From the NCBI GenBank assembly GCA_963969595.1, contig OZ018413.1, forward strand, positions 11,336,211-11,400,210: a DNA stretch of 64,000 nucleotides. Reading direction: 5' to 3'. How positions within the stretch are numbered: the stretch's first letter is position 1; each line of letters opens with the position of its first letter. The position numbers and the translations under genes are program-made. Below the pieces are notes generated by a model, which saw only the letters and a list, made by a program, of their open reading frames with translations, was not told the DNA's origin and did no database searches. This stretch comes from Neckera pumila (lineage: Eukaryota > Streptophyta > Bryopsida > Hypnales > Neckeraceae). Of the stretch, positions 50,245 to 63,971 are shown one piece after another.

Positions 50245-53200
50245 ATGGCGAAAGGAGATGACGCATTGGCGAAGAAGAAGAACAAGGCCATCCGGAAGCG
50301 CAACCGAAGAGCAGGAGCTGGCACCACAGAGGCAATCGAGGGCGTGCAGTCGCACAAACGGCGTCGAAAGGCCGGGACGCGACGTGTGTGTGAGGTATTT
50401 GCAGTCTTTCCACTTCTGTGTCTAAACCCTAAACCCCCAGCTTTGAGTTTATAGTAGCAACACATGTTCTTCACTGATTCTGGTGATATGAAATTTGCCC
50501 CCTTCCGAATTATATCTGTCCCAATATGATCATTTTAAATTGGTTAATCCGTGATCCTTTTGGGTTAACCTCACGTGACCTTAAGTCTTGTAGCTTTGTT
50601 AAGCCGCAAACTATTCCTGGATTCTGCTCCTATATTATTTGGTCGTGTACTTGCTTGTTCATGTACCTAATTTTATGATTATCGGTTTATATATCCTTGG
50701 AATGCTTGAGATCTTGAGGCGGGTTTAGATACCTTAGGCCGTGGCCGCACCAATTGACCAACCTTAGTGCCAATGAGCTAACTACGGTGTTTGGATTCAT
50801 TAACTTTGTCCAAATAGTGCGTGTGACACTAATTCACCTAAGTCACACTATTTTGAATTAGTGCAGGTTGGAATATCACTGTGTTGTTTCCATTTCCAAA
50901 AAAATAATTGTTTTTGGTGACGCAAATTTACCCCCTCACTGATAGGACAAATCAGGGTAGCTAGAGGTTAACTGACCTACTGTGTCCCGGTAAGTAATGG
51001 GGAGTTAGGTTTCCAACTAACCTCTGCTACATGGTTGGTGCGAGCGGATTTTGCACTGCAATCACCATTAGTTTAAGTGTCCGAAATTGGGGAGTTAGTT
51101 CAACTTGTGGAAATAAGTGTTCATTGCTAGTTACTTAAGGGTAGCACCATTTTTCCAATTTGACATGTAATTAAAGTGTGCCTGTATAATTTTGCGCAAT
51201 TAGCTAAAAATCTATGTATGAAGTTTATTCTTCATTTTCGTGGACTACAGGATATTTATTTTTGGAGTTTTCAAGTCCTGGAGTTGAGCTTATAATTCAG
51301 TCTCTTCGACATTTGTTGTTACACCTGAGGTTCCTCATTGGGAATACGTGCTCCTGATGTCTACCTAGGCTGTCAAGTTTCAATTTGACGGCTTCATTTG
51401 AGAACCGGGTGATTCCCATTTTATCTTTTATGTGTTTCTTATATTTTGTGTAAATTCGTTTACAGGCAATGTGCTACTCTCTCCCCACACCAGAAGACCC
51501 GTTTCTAAACAGAAAGAAACATCATAAAAGTCGTGACTCCTTCCAGGCGAATGGGTTTGCTGAAAGGGGAGATGACGAACCAACAAGAGATACAGAACGT
51601 AGACTTGAGAGAACTTTGAAGAAGAAATTACCAGGAGTGACTAATGGCGTGAAAGCTGACAAGGATAAGAAGAGCCCCGCACGATCAAATTCCAAAGTCT
51701 CTGTCATTGGAGACGTCAGAACGACTAATTTAGCGCCGTTAAAGAAAGTTGTTTGGGATTTAAATTTTGATCGCTTTTTAACGGAAGCAGATGACCAGAC
51801 GAAGGAGGAACGTACTGTTGCTTGTCGTGCCTTTCAGTTGGCAGTTTTCGCCATTTTTGAGATTTCAGAGCGAGAATTTGCGGACGACAGTTCGTTTGCT
51901 TTTGGTGAGTTCGAGCTACTATGGTGGATTGGATGTGCAGAAGCAGCTGGCATGCTGGGAGCTGGTGGTGGAACTCCTTGCATCCAAGCTTATGCGGTGG
52001 TTGCCGCTGCTCACGTTGCTGTTCACCGGAAAATTTATTGTTCAACGCGTGGCCCCATTGCTTTAATCTTAGTGAACTCAAAGGAGCAAGCACACTCTGT
52101 AAGTTCCTTGACCGCAACATGCTTTTGGATTGCATCAGTACCTAGTAATGGGGTTTAGATTATGAGACTGAATTTATTGGCCCTGGACCGAAGGGAGTAG
52201 ACAATTTGCATTAATGCAAGCTACATTCACAGTGAAGTGCGAAAGTTTGAGTCGGTTCCTACGTTCAGTGCTTGTAGCTACTAAAAAATTGAGCCCAGTT
52301 CCTAACATGAAATTAGCTAGCTGCAGCTGTACAGCCTCTTGTAGCTTCGCAGCTGCACCTCTCGTAATGTAGCTGCGTGTTTTACGTGCTCATTCTCTTT
52401 TGAGCTGCCTTCCTCTGGGTTTTACCACTTGTGGACCACTTTAGTGACTAGCTTCTCAATGGTCGACATATCTGTCCTTTGGAGTTTGGAGGTGCATGTT
52501 TTGTTGCTCAGGCATGGCAATCATTCAGTTCTGCTTCTCAATTCTGAAGTGCGTCGATATGCAGTCAATACTTTTAATATTAAGTATTCAGAATAACTGT
52601 GAATATTTGCTCTGCCTATTTGCTACTTTAATAAGAACTGTTCTTGTCTCTTATCTGCAGGTTCGTCAGATTTGCAAATCCCTCAAAAAAGTTTTGAACA
52701 TCCACTCAATTAGCCTGCACTCTGATGCTTCCATTGAGCAGCAAGTGAACGGGTACGTTCCTACGGATTAATGCCGAATTCAGTTTTAGTGGTGGAAGGC
52801 GACGGCATAGTAGTTTTGCAGACGTGTACTGTTTCCCAGCTCAGCTACGTGTTAGGATTTGTTTGTGTGCCTGAGTGACAGAGTTCTTGGGTACCTGGGC
52901 TGGGGAGTGCGGGATATGACCTTCTGTTGGATTCATTTTGGGGGTCTGGGAATCAGACTGTCTTTGCAGACACCGGAAATCTTGATAGCAACTCCTGAGC
53001 GTCTTTCCCAGTTGCTGTCTCTCCAGGCTGTGAATCTTTCAGCTGTCTCATATATGGTAAGTGGGAGGCTGTCTAATTCTGTCAAAGTATTATTCCTGCA
53101 TTTTCTCCTATATTAAAATCACAAAGCTCCAGCTTTAGTTAGGTGGCTTCTTTAAACTTTCTAATGACACATAAATATAAGGCTCAAAATAGTCTCATTT

Positions 53201-55083
53201 GCAGTGGACTTTTTTTTTCCAATATTTAGCCATTGTTAGCGCTGATCTATGTGCGCTATTAAATAGTCTATCTCTCCTGAGAGTGATTTGAGCAATCTGG
53301 AGGTTTTTGATTACCAACTCATTCCTTGTGATGGTCAATGTCAACTCACAGGAGACTAATTTCAGGAAGATCTTTTCTGTCACAGGTCGTGGATGGTCTA
53401 GATGACCTAATTACGGGAGGCTGCAGAGAGCAACTAGACTGTATCCACCAACAACTTCGGAAGGGCGTACAGATTGGTGTTATCAGCAAAACTTTTCCGG
53501 TGGAGGTGCTTAGTGCTGCTCTCAGTTGGCTCCAGCGCCCGATTTTTCGAGCTGTAACAGCTAAGAATATGCCAGCTTCCACTGTGTGTATCACGCAGTT
53601 GGTATCTGTTGTGACAACGGAAGAGGCTAAGTTATCAAAGGTGAGTATGAGTGGCAGTTTTTCATGGTAAGGTGTTTATGAACAGTATCTTGACAAATGG
53701 TTTGTAGGAGCACCCTAAACCCTAAACCACATCAAGTATTCTCATTTGTATCGCCATGGCAACTCTTGAATTGCCTTGTTTCACTAACATCATCTTTGAA
53801 ATTCTTTCACCGCTTGCATTTTCGACACCGCTTTTAGGATTCAGTTATTCGTATTTGATTTTAACCAGGGTAAACATGGCATGAATTGGATTTGTAACTC
53901 ATTTTTTCATTTTGACTTGATGAAGATTTTAAGCACTGACCGTCTTCGGCTAGTTTTTAACGACGAAGCAGGAAGGTAGTGGAATGAAGCTATTCAAAAT
54001 AGTACCATTTCTCGCCATTCTTACGCCTGGCCTATATCACTGTTGCTCCAGATAAACAAGATTCTTGCGCAGTTACGGACAGATCTGGACAATAATGAAA
54101 TAGGTGGAAAGTTACTTCTTGTAGTGAAGGGGAGGGAGCAATATCCTCTTATGAAGGAGCTACTTCGAAATCATAATTTCGTCCCATTTTGCTCAGGCGA
54201 ATCCTTAGGACCAAGGTATTCTTCTTTCTAGCTTAAATTGTTTGTGATCATCTTATCATTTTGGAGACCTTTCCCTACGAGACAACAAGCTCTGATACAG
54301 TTAATTTAGTTTACTTCTGTTATTTCTCCAATGTTTTGTACCTGGATAACTCCTATAACGGATTTGAATAGCAGGTTGCTGATTTCCTAACCATGTGCTC
54401 TCTTCAAGTATGGAGTACGCAGAAATGTTTATTGCTTTTGGGGTTTAGTATTAGTGGTTTCCTATAATTTGGGTTGTGTTATCTTTATCGTGGTTTTCTA
54501 TTATACTAGACTGTTCCAAGAACTTTTAGACACCATAAAAGAGGATCTTTCCCCTCATTCATAGGGAGGTCTCCCTAAGCATCATAAGGAGAGCTCCATA
54601 TGATAATAGGGAAGCCTCCATGCTATCATAGGGAGACCTCCGTATGAATCATGAAGATGAGTCTTTTTATGATAGTATCTAAAAGTTTCTGAAACTGTCT
54701 AATTTTACTGAGAACCGTGTTCTTTCCATCTTTATATATTAGATCTGTTTACAATGGGTTATCTTAATGGCTGTGATGACAGGAAAGGAGAAGAGAGAGG
54801 AAGTGTATGGGTTGAACCATTCGATAGAAACTTCCATTCTGCATGTTATTATAGAGTCGAAGTGGCCATTATTTACGACTTTTGTTGGCCCGTACATCAC
54901 TACACAAACATTTTATCAGCGATGGCGCGGCGTACCTTGAAGGGTAGGATTGAGACAGTATGTAGTGGGGCTGCCGCATTGCAAGCAAAAGATTTGGCGG
55001 ATCTTTTGGATTCTTGTGGGCAACCGGTGCCCAGGCCTTTGAGCCTCCTGGCACAAGCTGCTGCTCTTCTTCCTCCTCAATGA
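50245..55083 (+). CDS. DEAD-box helicase-like protein with degenerate ATPase motifs
   Basis: Seven exons: 50245-50394, 51466-52098, 52661-52752, 52957-53056, 53386-53640, 54052-54215 and 54783-55083. All introns are GT-AG with agreeing phases: 1695 bases, 564 residues. The N-terminus is basic (MAKGDDALAKKKNKAIRKRN), likely nuclear or nucleolar, then AMCYSLPTPEDPF. The RecA-like core is recognisable but altered. The Walker A region reads GAGGGTP (215-221) with no Lys-Thr. Motif Ia is VNSKEQAHS (253-261). Motif Ib is ATPERL (303-308) instead of TPGR. The DEAD position reads VVDGLDD (326-332). The second half (VSVVTTEEAKLSK; GGKLLLVVKGREQYP; VAIIYDF then ILSAMARRTLKGRIET) resembles a helicase C-domain without its QxxR-type motif VI. 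Active DEAD-box proteins unwind RNA using ATP; this one probably binds without turnover. The telo-box promoter hints at a ribosome-related role. Acceptors at 52956 and 54782 were picked because they keep the frame. Confidence 0.82.
54508..54700. mobile_element. 193-bp intronic MITE-like element
   Basis: Imperfect inverted ends of about 35 bases share GAACTTTTAGA or GAAACTTTTAGA and ATAAAA. The interior repeats AGGGAGGTCTCC and AGGGAGACCTCC. It lies within intron 6 of the DEAD-box-like gene. Confidence 0.65.
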
Positions 55084-55625
55084 CATGTGATGCGAATCAT
55101 TTTTCCAAAGTTGTTCAGGTAGTATTCATTTCACGCTAACGCAACCTGAAGTGGGTGCTTGTAGATATCCTGGGACAATTTATAGCACAGTTGTGGAAGG
55201 TAGCAGGTGAATGCAATCATAGGTCCAGTTCTCTTGCTGACAATGTTGTTGATGTCATACACCTGACACACCTGCCGATCCACGCCTTCTGAAGCCTGTA
55301 AATGCGTGAGTTGTGTGCAAGAGGGTGCAGTATTCTTGCCCTGAGTTATCTTCTGGTTGCTTTTTTGCTTGTGATTATAAGAGGCAACCCACTCCTGATC
55401 ACCCCCATTCTGGCTAGTATGTATTCTGTTCTCTTTCCATGAAGGAGGAGATGAACAATGATTACTGATGGCGCGGTTCCCGGGGCAGTTGTGGTCCAGT
55501 ATGATTGGCTACAAGTCTCTCAATATTGCCCTTGGTCGATTTTGTTTTCAGCCCATGGTTGGAAATAGCAAGCCTTATATCACTGGAATGGAAGGAAAAG
55601 AATCTTCTGCTGAAAAATTCATGGT

Positions 55626-55816
55626 ACAATAGAACTCCTCTAAATGCATAGGTCCGGGGCCATCTGACAACATTCATTTAGAGAGGTTTTGTGGTTATAA
55701 GGAGTGCATTTAGAAAGGGTTCTACTATTGTACCGCCTCAAGCTAGGACCGTTGGGACCGGATACTTAGAGAGTTTTTTGCAATTATAAGGGGTGCATTT
55801 AGAGGAGTTCTATTGT
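55626..55816. mobile_element. 191-bp inverted-repeat element
   Basis: Arms 55626-55648 and 55794-55816 are exact reverse complements over 23 bases (ACAATAGAACTCCTCTAAAT core). A third, diverged copy of the end lies inside at 55707-55734. Confidence 0.75.
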
Positions 55817-56799
55817 AATTCTATTTAGGGGAAAAAAAATCAGGAAAATAATGGAACAAACTTCTAAATTGTATTTCTGCACACAGGAAAAATTTTCCAC
55901 TAAAGAAAACCTACCTTGTAGATATGTGTAATTGCTTAAGTGATCAAAAATGGGTTGCCTCCCTTAGGACTTGTTTTCAACTTGTTTTTTTGCAAGGAGC
56001 TGTGATGTTTGGTAGTATGTGTTAATACTGGAAATGAAAATGATGTAAAGGTACATTGTAAGGTGGGTACATCCAAATGCGCCAGTGACCTTAAACCGCC
56101 ATCTATATTCGTTGTACATCTCCAAAATCAGTTTTGTAGCTATGTAGAAGAAACGCTTTTAGAACCAAACTTTGTTCCTTAATAACTTTTGCATATAGTA
56201 TCTAAATGCTACGTTCTTTGGTGTGTTAGAACCTCCTTTCACTTGCCAACAAGACAATACAAAAATCTGACCAGCCTAGTGACAATAATTAGGCACAATA
56301 CCAATTTGTGTCGGTTTTAGGTGTACCGATTTTATAAAAATTGTTTCTTTTACAACTTAGTGCTCCTAAATTGGATCAATTTTGTTCTAATATGATATAA
56401 GAAGTTCACTAGGATAGAGGAGCATTATGTGAAAGATCAAGACGTGTAAAGATGTGATTGCTCTGTCCAAGCAAGTGGCTACCACATTACAAGGGTTAAC
56501 AGAAGCTTGAGGATTTTTTTTTCATTTGGACATAAGGTGAAAACACATTTATATCCATTCCAAACAAGTTGACTTCCATTGAAGGTGTCCTTGAAACCAT
56601 TTCCATATTTAATTGGAACTGGTTGATTGTTGATTATCTAGATTTTGGTTTTACCACTAGGTTATGTGATGATTTCAGTGGCCTAGGGATCTTTACTTTG
56701 ATAATTTGTAGTAATTATATGTCTTATCCAAAATTTCAATTTTCTTTTGGAAATTCATGATTTTCAATTGCTAATACTCTTTTTTTTTTAAAGCCTTGA

Positions 56800-57109
56800 C
56801 ATTAGATGAGATTCAAGGATCTTAGAGGGCTCCAAGTTCCCTTGCGTTTTGCTGCGTTTCCATACTGCGGGAACGCAGCTGCAGCAGCTGGCTGACGTGG
56901 CACAATGACTGCCACATCATCTTTTGAAAAAAATAAAAAAATAAATTTTGCTTAAAATGATATTTTGTTATATTTTTTTATTTTTTTATTTTTTTATTTT
57001 TTTTGAAAAAAAAAAATTCTGACACGCCCGTATCAGCATTCATTGAATTTGGCCAAATTCGGGAACCGGATTGAAACAGCCCTCCAAGACCCCCAAATCT
57101 CATCTAATG
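56800..57109. mobile_element. 310-bp MITE inside an older repeat
   Basis: The ends read inward are CATTAGATGAGATTCAAGG and CATTAGATGAGATTTGGGG, followed by TCTTxGAGGGCT on both sides. The surrounding DNA (56530-57180) aligns with 49200-49530, which lacks this insertion. Confidence 0.75.
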
Positions 57110-57674
57110 AAAGTGCCTCCAATTATGTTGAATTACTTATTTTGATGTTTTTTTTAATTGTTTTCACCTTACTTTGGCATTATGAATGATGATGATATAT
57201 CAAGGTAGCAAGGCGTTGGCAATGGAGCAATTCCGAACCATTTGGTCTTTACTTAGAGGCTCTCCTCATGGCTCATTTGGATTGCTCACAACAACACTGT
57301 TTTCTTAAGGAGCTCCCGGCCTCCAAGTCTGTTGCAAGATAACTTATAGAATGCCCTTTTGCACTCAGGCAGGGCAGCTCAACTCAAGGCCCAGATTAAT
57401 TTCCAACAACACCTCCAACAACATAATATCATTTGGTCCAAATTTGATAGTATTTGGCTCCAATCTCTTGTGTTAGCTTTTCGGAGTTGATTGACCATTG
57501 TTTGGAGTAGGAAGGGACCTACCATGTACTCTTTCATTTAGTTCTTTTGGTTCCTATTCCTTCTTTTTTTTGGTTTTGTTTTGTTTTGTTTTGCTCTTAT
57601 CTCTTCATTTGCCAGCCTTGGCTTGGCTGTTGTTTGTTGGGTTTTTTTTAATGCAATGGTACTTTCCATTTGTT

Positions 57675-57678
<4 letters not shown>

Positions 57679-57740
<62 letters not shown>
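57679..57740 (+). repeat. AT dinucleotide microsatellite
   Basis: About 31 AT units without interruption. The plus-strand frame that spans it encodes alternating Ile and Tyr and is not a real gene. Confidence 0.95.
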
Positions 57741-57742
<2 letters not shown>

Positions 57743-58910
57743 AGGTAGTACTATGATTGCTTCAATAGTTATAGAATGAGCAAATGGAGATTTTTTATTT
57801 ATTATTCTTGCTATGTTCATTGGGCTTTGTGGAGATGGTGTTGTTTACTTCTATAGTAGCATATTGATTCCTAAAGTTCTTTGGGTGTTTTTGAGCAAAA
57901 TTGTCACAAAACAATACATGTTGAAAATGAAGTGGAGTGGTCAAATTTGTAATCTCTTTTGCAACTTTTAATCATATGATCTTACGCCTAACTTAAATGT
58001 GTACTTTTCTACCAATATTTTTTGCAATTCTTAATCATATGATTTTATAACTAACTTAAATTTCTACGTCTTTACCAATTTTAAAGTCTAATTCTTTAGC
58101 ATCTCCAAGATCACAATGTTCAAAGTTATACAATAAGCTTTTTCAATCATTCCAAAGGTTTAAATTTTTCAACATTTAAAAAAAAATGGTTGTCTTCTTC
58201 TCTTGGAATATTTTGATATTATATTCAAAGATTGACTCAAGAATCATTCTATAGTACATATCAAAACTCAATAATTTAGGAACTTCATTTCATCCTAATT
58301 TTCAATAATCACTACAAAGGATATATAAGATTTCACTATTAAAGATGTCTAAGATAATAGAATAAATCAAATTGCTAATAGTTCTAATATCAAACTCAAA
58401 CAAGCCAATCCCGAAAGTGAAAACGTTGTAGAAAAGTATCTAAAATCCTATGTACTTTTTTTGTTTTCAAAATTGTGAATATTGAGTTATTTTAGCCTTA
58501 TAGTTATCTTAGAAGTAAATTTTTTATTATTTCCTTCCAAAAGAATTCCTCAAATGTTTTGTTCCACTAATTAGAGTGAAATGAACAAAAGTTTTCCTAA
58601 GAGATAAGGATCTATTCTACAAGATTTTTTTTTCCAATTTAAAAAAATATATTTTTTCAGTTGCTCAAAAGTTTTCTAAATAATCAGTATTAATCTGTAA
58701 CCACAAATTTGCAAATTGGCTCAATTGAACGCTACAAGAAATACTTACAGTAAATAAAGATTTCAAAAAATACCGTCAAAAATTGCATTCATAGAAGCCT
58801 GACTGAAATGCAGGTTTGTCATGCCGTGAGGAGAAAGAATTGCAGGGAATGGTATTTCCAATGGCAAAAGTTAGATTCTTTCTAAAACTTATATGCAGCA
58901 TTGTTGTAAT

Positions 58911-59837
58911 TTAACCCCTAAAGGACCAGTTGTCCCCTCGGGGGACAATTTGGGTCCGGACAGGTACCTACTGTCTCAATTTTTAGTAATTTTTTTTGGA
59001 ATTTTCTGAGGTTGTATATTTTTGCAAGAGCTTTGTGAATATATGATTTTTATTTTCATTGATGCCCATGAGCAAAAGTTATGGCATAATAAGCAAAAAT
59101 GGAATTTGGCAAGCAGCACAAAAAAAATCACAAAAAGTCAAAATAATTGTTTTTCAATTTTTGACTCAAAGTTTATTCTTTTGTCTACATGTGAAGCTTT
59201 GTTTCATTCAATTTGGGCTAATAAGGAGAAAGTTATGGACAATCTTAGTTTTTCAAGCAATCGAAGCATTTGAAAAAATAACTTATAGAATTCATTTTTG
59301 AATGCAACTTTTAGAATTTTTCAAAAAAATTGTTATGTGGGGCTTGTTTTTTTTGCTAAAACAATCTCACCATTGGGATTATTTTGATTCAATTCCATCT
59401 AAAAGCTATTAACAATTTAGTTTTTTCTTCAATCTTGAACCCACCTCTACTTAACAATTTTTTAATGAGTGAAAATTAAGTGCTTTTTTTTCTAAATTTT
59501 TTTTGGAGATTCTCAAGTCAACTACTTAACATAAATAAGTAGAAAATCAAAACCAATAGTGCAAAAAATTTGAATTAAGAAGATTAAAAGCCAAAAAATC
59601 TAGTCAAGCAAGGTGGAAAAAAAATTGTTTTCTTCACTTTAAATGCATATATCTTGCAATCTACGTGGTCAAAGTTTTTGAAACTTCTTTCACATATTCA
59701 CATACTAGTCAAGTATAAGGTCTTACATTTGGATATGCAAAAAAAAACAATTTCTTAAACTCTTTTCTCTTTGCAATAGACATGACAATTTGGAGTGGTT
59801 TTTGGTAGGAAAATGACCTTGGTCCTTTAGGGATTAA
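58911..59837. mobile_element. TTAA-family element, 927 bp
   Basis: The ends read inward are TTAACCCCTAAAGGACCAG and TTAATCCCTAAAGGACCAA. No coding capacity. It is the uninterrupted counterpart of 30846-32344. Confidence 0.85.
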
Positions 59838-60470
59838 CCCCTAAAGTTTCATAACTATGTTTTCACTGGAAACACTTGAAAATTGTCATTTTTAGCACAA
59901 GTACCAAATTTTTGAAAAAAAACTTTCTTTTGACATAGGATCTTGTAGTATGCTGACTTGAGAACATGTGGTAAAAATTTCAGAATTTCCACTACGTGGA
60001 TTGCAAGATATAAGCATTCAAATTCACTGAAATCATTTTTTTGGGCCCTGCAAAAAATAGGGCAGTTGCACTTCACAAGCTTACTTTTCTACAAAAGAAA
60101 ATCCAAAATGGTGGTACTTCTATGGATTCTTTTTCCTAGACAAGTTGGCTATGTGCTTGAAAATTTTCAAATCATTTGGAATTCTACAAAATATAGGAAA
60201 AAAATTGTAAGTAGAAAGAAATAGAGAATGATTCAAAGTACTAAATTTTTAAGAATTTCGCTATGGAATTGAAAAATGCCAATCCCAATGGTTGCAATGT
60301 TGTAATAAACAATCTACATCCTATGATTTTGTTTTTTTCAAAAAATATTGTATATTAAATAAGGTAAAGGACTTCAAAGTTTATTTTAGAAAAAAGAAGC
60401 CATAACTGCTTGCACACAAAACTCCTCATAATTTTGACTCATTGATCAAAATGGAATGATTCAAAGCTAC
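59834..60470. mobile_element. TTAA-family element, truncated at right
   Basis: It starts TTAACCCCTAAAG and shares its TTAA with the preceding element. The body is the reverse complement of the 21078 element. Similarity ends near 60470 without a right terminus. Confidence 0.65.
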
Positions 60471-63400
60471 AAAGGGCATATTTTTTATTCTTTATGGTTT
60501 TTGTAAATTCATTCATGTGGCTTTAAAGTGGGGCTATCTTATATGTAAAATTTAAGTGTCCAATTGACTACATAGTATTTTTTAATCCTTGAATTGTCCG
60601 TTGCATAAACCATTGAAAATTTGGATAGGATCTAGGAAGTCAATTTGGGTCAGTTGTTTACAAAATTTTGAAACAAGGTGTGAACATGTATGCCTTTAGT
60701 GAGAGTATACTTTTTCCTAATTGAGTATTTAAAACAAAAGTTATATTTCCTTGAACTTTTTTGGTAGCTTAAACGATTTGGGCATCTTGTAGGTACCTTT
60801 TGCAAAAATGCTCATCAACTTTTGAAATTTGGCATGTATGTAACTAATCAAATATGGAATACAATTATTAAAAAAAAATTTAGTTTTCAAATCATAAACT
60901 AAGAGGTGTCAAATTTTATTAGCTATGTTCACTATAAGAGAATGGGGTGTTTTAAGTAAGCTTTTAAGTATAGTCCTAGACATAAGATTTTAAATAATGA
61001 CCTTTAAGGCAATTTTTAGCAAAAATATACTAGCGTATTGTCAATGAACACATATATTTCAAGTCAATGAACTAATAACTATACAAGCTCACTTAAAACA
61101 CCCCCTTCTCTTGTAGTGGTTGAGAAGGCTTCAACAATAAACATTTTCCTCTACTTCAAGCCCTATCATTTTGCAATATGTGTAATCAGAGTTCTTGAAA
61201 ATTTCCCACTTATTGTATTCCAAATGTTTGTCTCTAATTTTTCTTGTTTGGATTTTCAAATAAATATTTTTTTGTTGTACAAGAAGTCATCAAAAAATGA
61301 CTAGTGTATTGTCAATGCACTTAACCTTCTTACATTGTAAGTTGATTTAAAGCAAGTTAGACTCCATATTTATTTCTAAAATTTTTTAAAAGTAAACCTA
61401 ACATCATACACGTATGAATGGATAGAATATTTATCTTTATGTAGAGCAAAACTTTTACACCAAGAGGGCTCAAAATCTGCTGGTTGTATTTTGCTATAAT
61501 AATTAAGAGAAAAAAATCTCACTTCAAACGTTATAATCTTTCAAACCACACAGTCAAATGGGCTGAAAATTTTTCTACATATTGCCTTACTTGTTTAATA
61601 CACTTTAAATTGGTTGAAATTCAAAAAAATTCATCAATTTTTAATTTTGGGCAATGCATCAAAATTGGGTAGTTTTGGACTTTTTCTCTTCCAAAATACC
61701 CTTTGGCCTTTAGGGATAATAACCAGCTTGACATTGAACACTTCAAAATCTCCATTGAAGCTACCCATTAAATATTCCATTCAATATGAGTATATTTAAC
61801 ATTTATGGCTTTAAAGAGTGAAGCTAAACAAATTTTAAATTCTATCCTCAAGTTGTATAGTTATTAGTTTGTTGAACTCACTAAGTTAATTAAGTATACC
61901 TTCTTATTTGTGCAATGCAACATTTTTTGCCACTTATGGTCAATCCTTATGTTTATACTTAATTTTTTAAATATATATACTACTAGTATTGTGACACAAT
62001 TTCAATCAACCCCCCTTCATTGTAGATTTTTTTGACTAAGTTCATTTTATCATCTATATGAAATTATTTGTCCACATCTATACTCATTGTACTATAAAAC
62101 ATTTGCATAGCCTCTATTTGTTAAGGCTAACTTGTTCATAAAAATTCCTACTATATGATGTTTTTCTATACCCTAATTTATATATAATAGAGTATGTAGT
62201 ATTTTATGGACCCTATAGTAGCTCTACATATTGTATAAAATTTCTTTGCTTTGAATTAAATGGATCCTATCTTTTAACTCACATAGTTTTCTAAAAAAAT
62301 GACAGTGATCTCAAAAATTTGCAAATTTGCAAATCTTCATTCACACCAACTTGTCCAAAATCGCTACATAGTCCAAAAACGCATGGTGGTTTTTTATGGG
62401 TTAACAAGGAATTTTTTGACATGAATCATAAGGTGGTCTCTTTATGGATACAATGATCACAAGGAGAAATTTCCATGATACCTATGTGCTGAGGCTACTT
62501 GGCATGCCAAATGGTGAAGACCCATAATAATACCGGTAACATACAAGCTTCAATATTAGGTTTTGTAATTTTAAGTGATTTATTTATTATTTTCTTGAGA
62601 AAATCGGAATTGAAATTTAAAATTCTTATTTCAAAAATAGTCTATGGAATCTTTATATAAATTAAAAAAGAGAATTGGATTTAGTACTAGAAAAATGGAT
62701 TCAATATGTTAATTAAAGGAAGACAATTAGTAAAATTCAAAAAATATCCCACTAGCATAAAATCGGTCCTTTTGCAACTAATCACGAACAATTCAAAATG
62801 ACAAAAACAACTAGTTTTTTCAAAATAAACGGATTTGGATGAGTTACTCAAAAGCAACTCAAAACAAATTGTTATGGACAAATAAGAATTCAAATTCTCC
62901 AAATTTGATCATCTCATGACAATAACCAAATACCTCCAATTCAATCTCTAAAGGTGAAAAAAAATTGTCAATTGGACGGTAAAGACAAATGCACCTTATA
63001 TAGGTTTCATCATTGCATAAAGACCTACTATGCTTGGAATTTTGCATTATTAGTATTACACCATGCACTGCGGATTTTCCCATTTGCCGGTTGTTGACCG
63101 GCACTCACTTGGCAGCAATGCGTGTTAGGTTACAAATTGCCTAAGAGACTGAAGAGGGGGATGTCTATCATTAGGAGGAATTTGAATCCACAAAGAGGCT
63201 TTGAGTTTTCTTACTAATTTTAATACTAATGGAATGAATATGAGGGTGGCCATATCCTCATTAGAACCACCACATGGGATATGCATCATCCTCCATGATG
63301 AAAACATTATGAGATTTATGAGACTGTAGAGATGGTGGGTAATAATGACAAATTTTTTAGTTCAATATGCAATTCTTGGCCCAATTAGTGAGTTGAGAAG

Positions 63401-63971
63401 GCTCTTCCCACCCAAATATATGAGGTCATGGAGATTTATTGGTTAATGATGACAAAATTTTGAATTCATCATGCAATTCTTGGCTCAACTAGAAAGTTGA
63501 GAAGGCTCTTCCCATCCAAATTTTTTTGCATTATAAAGCAACCTCTTTTAGAGTTCAATTTTCTCCTAATGGTGGTCGTTGTTTTGAGGTTCTGTTATTT
63601 GGACTGTTTGGTTGGATCTCAATGCGATTTGCTTCAACAATGACCACTGTCCTACACAACAACTAGAAGCAACGTGGCTCAAAGCTACTAATGTATGCGC
63701 TCTTTATCTGGACAAGGTAGGGGTATTCCTCAAGCATATTGATTGCACTATTTGGCTCCAAACAGATTTCTTTGGTGAACGTTCCCACCTTCAAATGAGT
63801 TGGAATCTTGCTCTTCCAAAGATGGGTACTTTCGCCTAAACAAGACATGCCCTCACAAACTTGCAAGCAGTTTGGTCCCTGGGATTGCAGACGTCAATGA
63901 GTGGTCCCGAGAAAATTCAATTAAGGTAGGAGGTTCTAAAAGCAAGCAGGCTCTAAAATGAATCACCTTCT
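60471..63971. other. AT-rich intergenic DNA, no gene
   Basis: No gene is recognised. CTTTGGCCTTTAGGGATAATAA near 61690 looks like an eroded TTAA-element end. At about 63327-63416 and 63430-63522 a segment of about 90 bases ending in GAGTTGAGAAGGCTCTTCCC or a close variant is duplicated directly. Confidence 0.6.

Larger units (their letters stand above)
55084..58910. other. 3' flank and intergenic repeats, no gene
   Basis: After the DEAD-box-like gene the DNA is AT-rich. It holds a short inverted-repeat element (55626), a MITE inside an older repeat (56800) and a long AT microsatellite (57679). Nothing at 57200-57500 was assigned to a gene. Confidence 0.6.

Noticed and set aside
51725..52135. 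Minus-strand frame of 136 codons
   Set aside because: Shadow of exon 2 of the DEAD-box-like gene.
54743..54783. Apparent frameshift in the DEAD-box-like gene
   Set aside because: The TTAG at 54742 gives a stop, but the acceptor ending at 54782 joins exon 6 in frame, so no frameshift is needed.
57200..57500. Possible LINE 3' end before the AT microsatellite
   Set aside because: Some frames look coding, but no reverse-transcriptase motif or poly-A tail is present.
57498..57779. 93-codon open frame
   Set aside because: It crosses the AT microsatellite and encodes alternating Ile-Tyr; not a gene.
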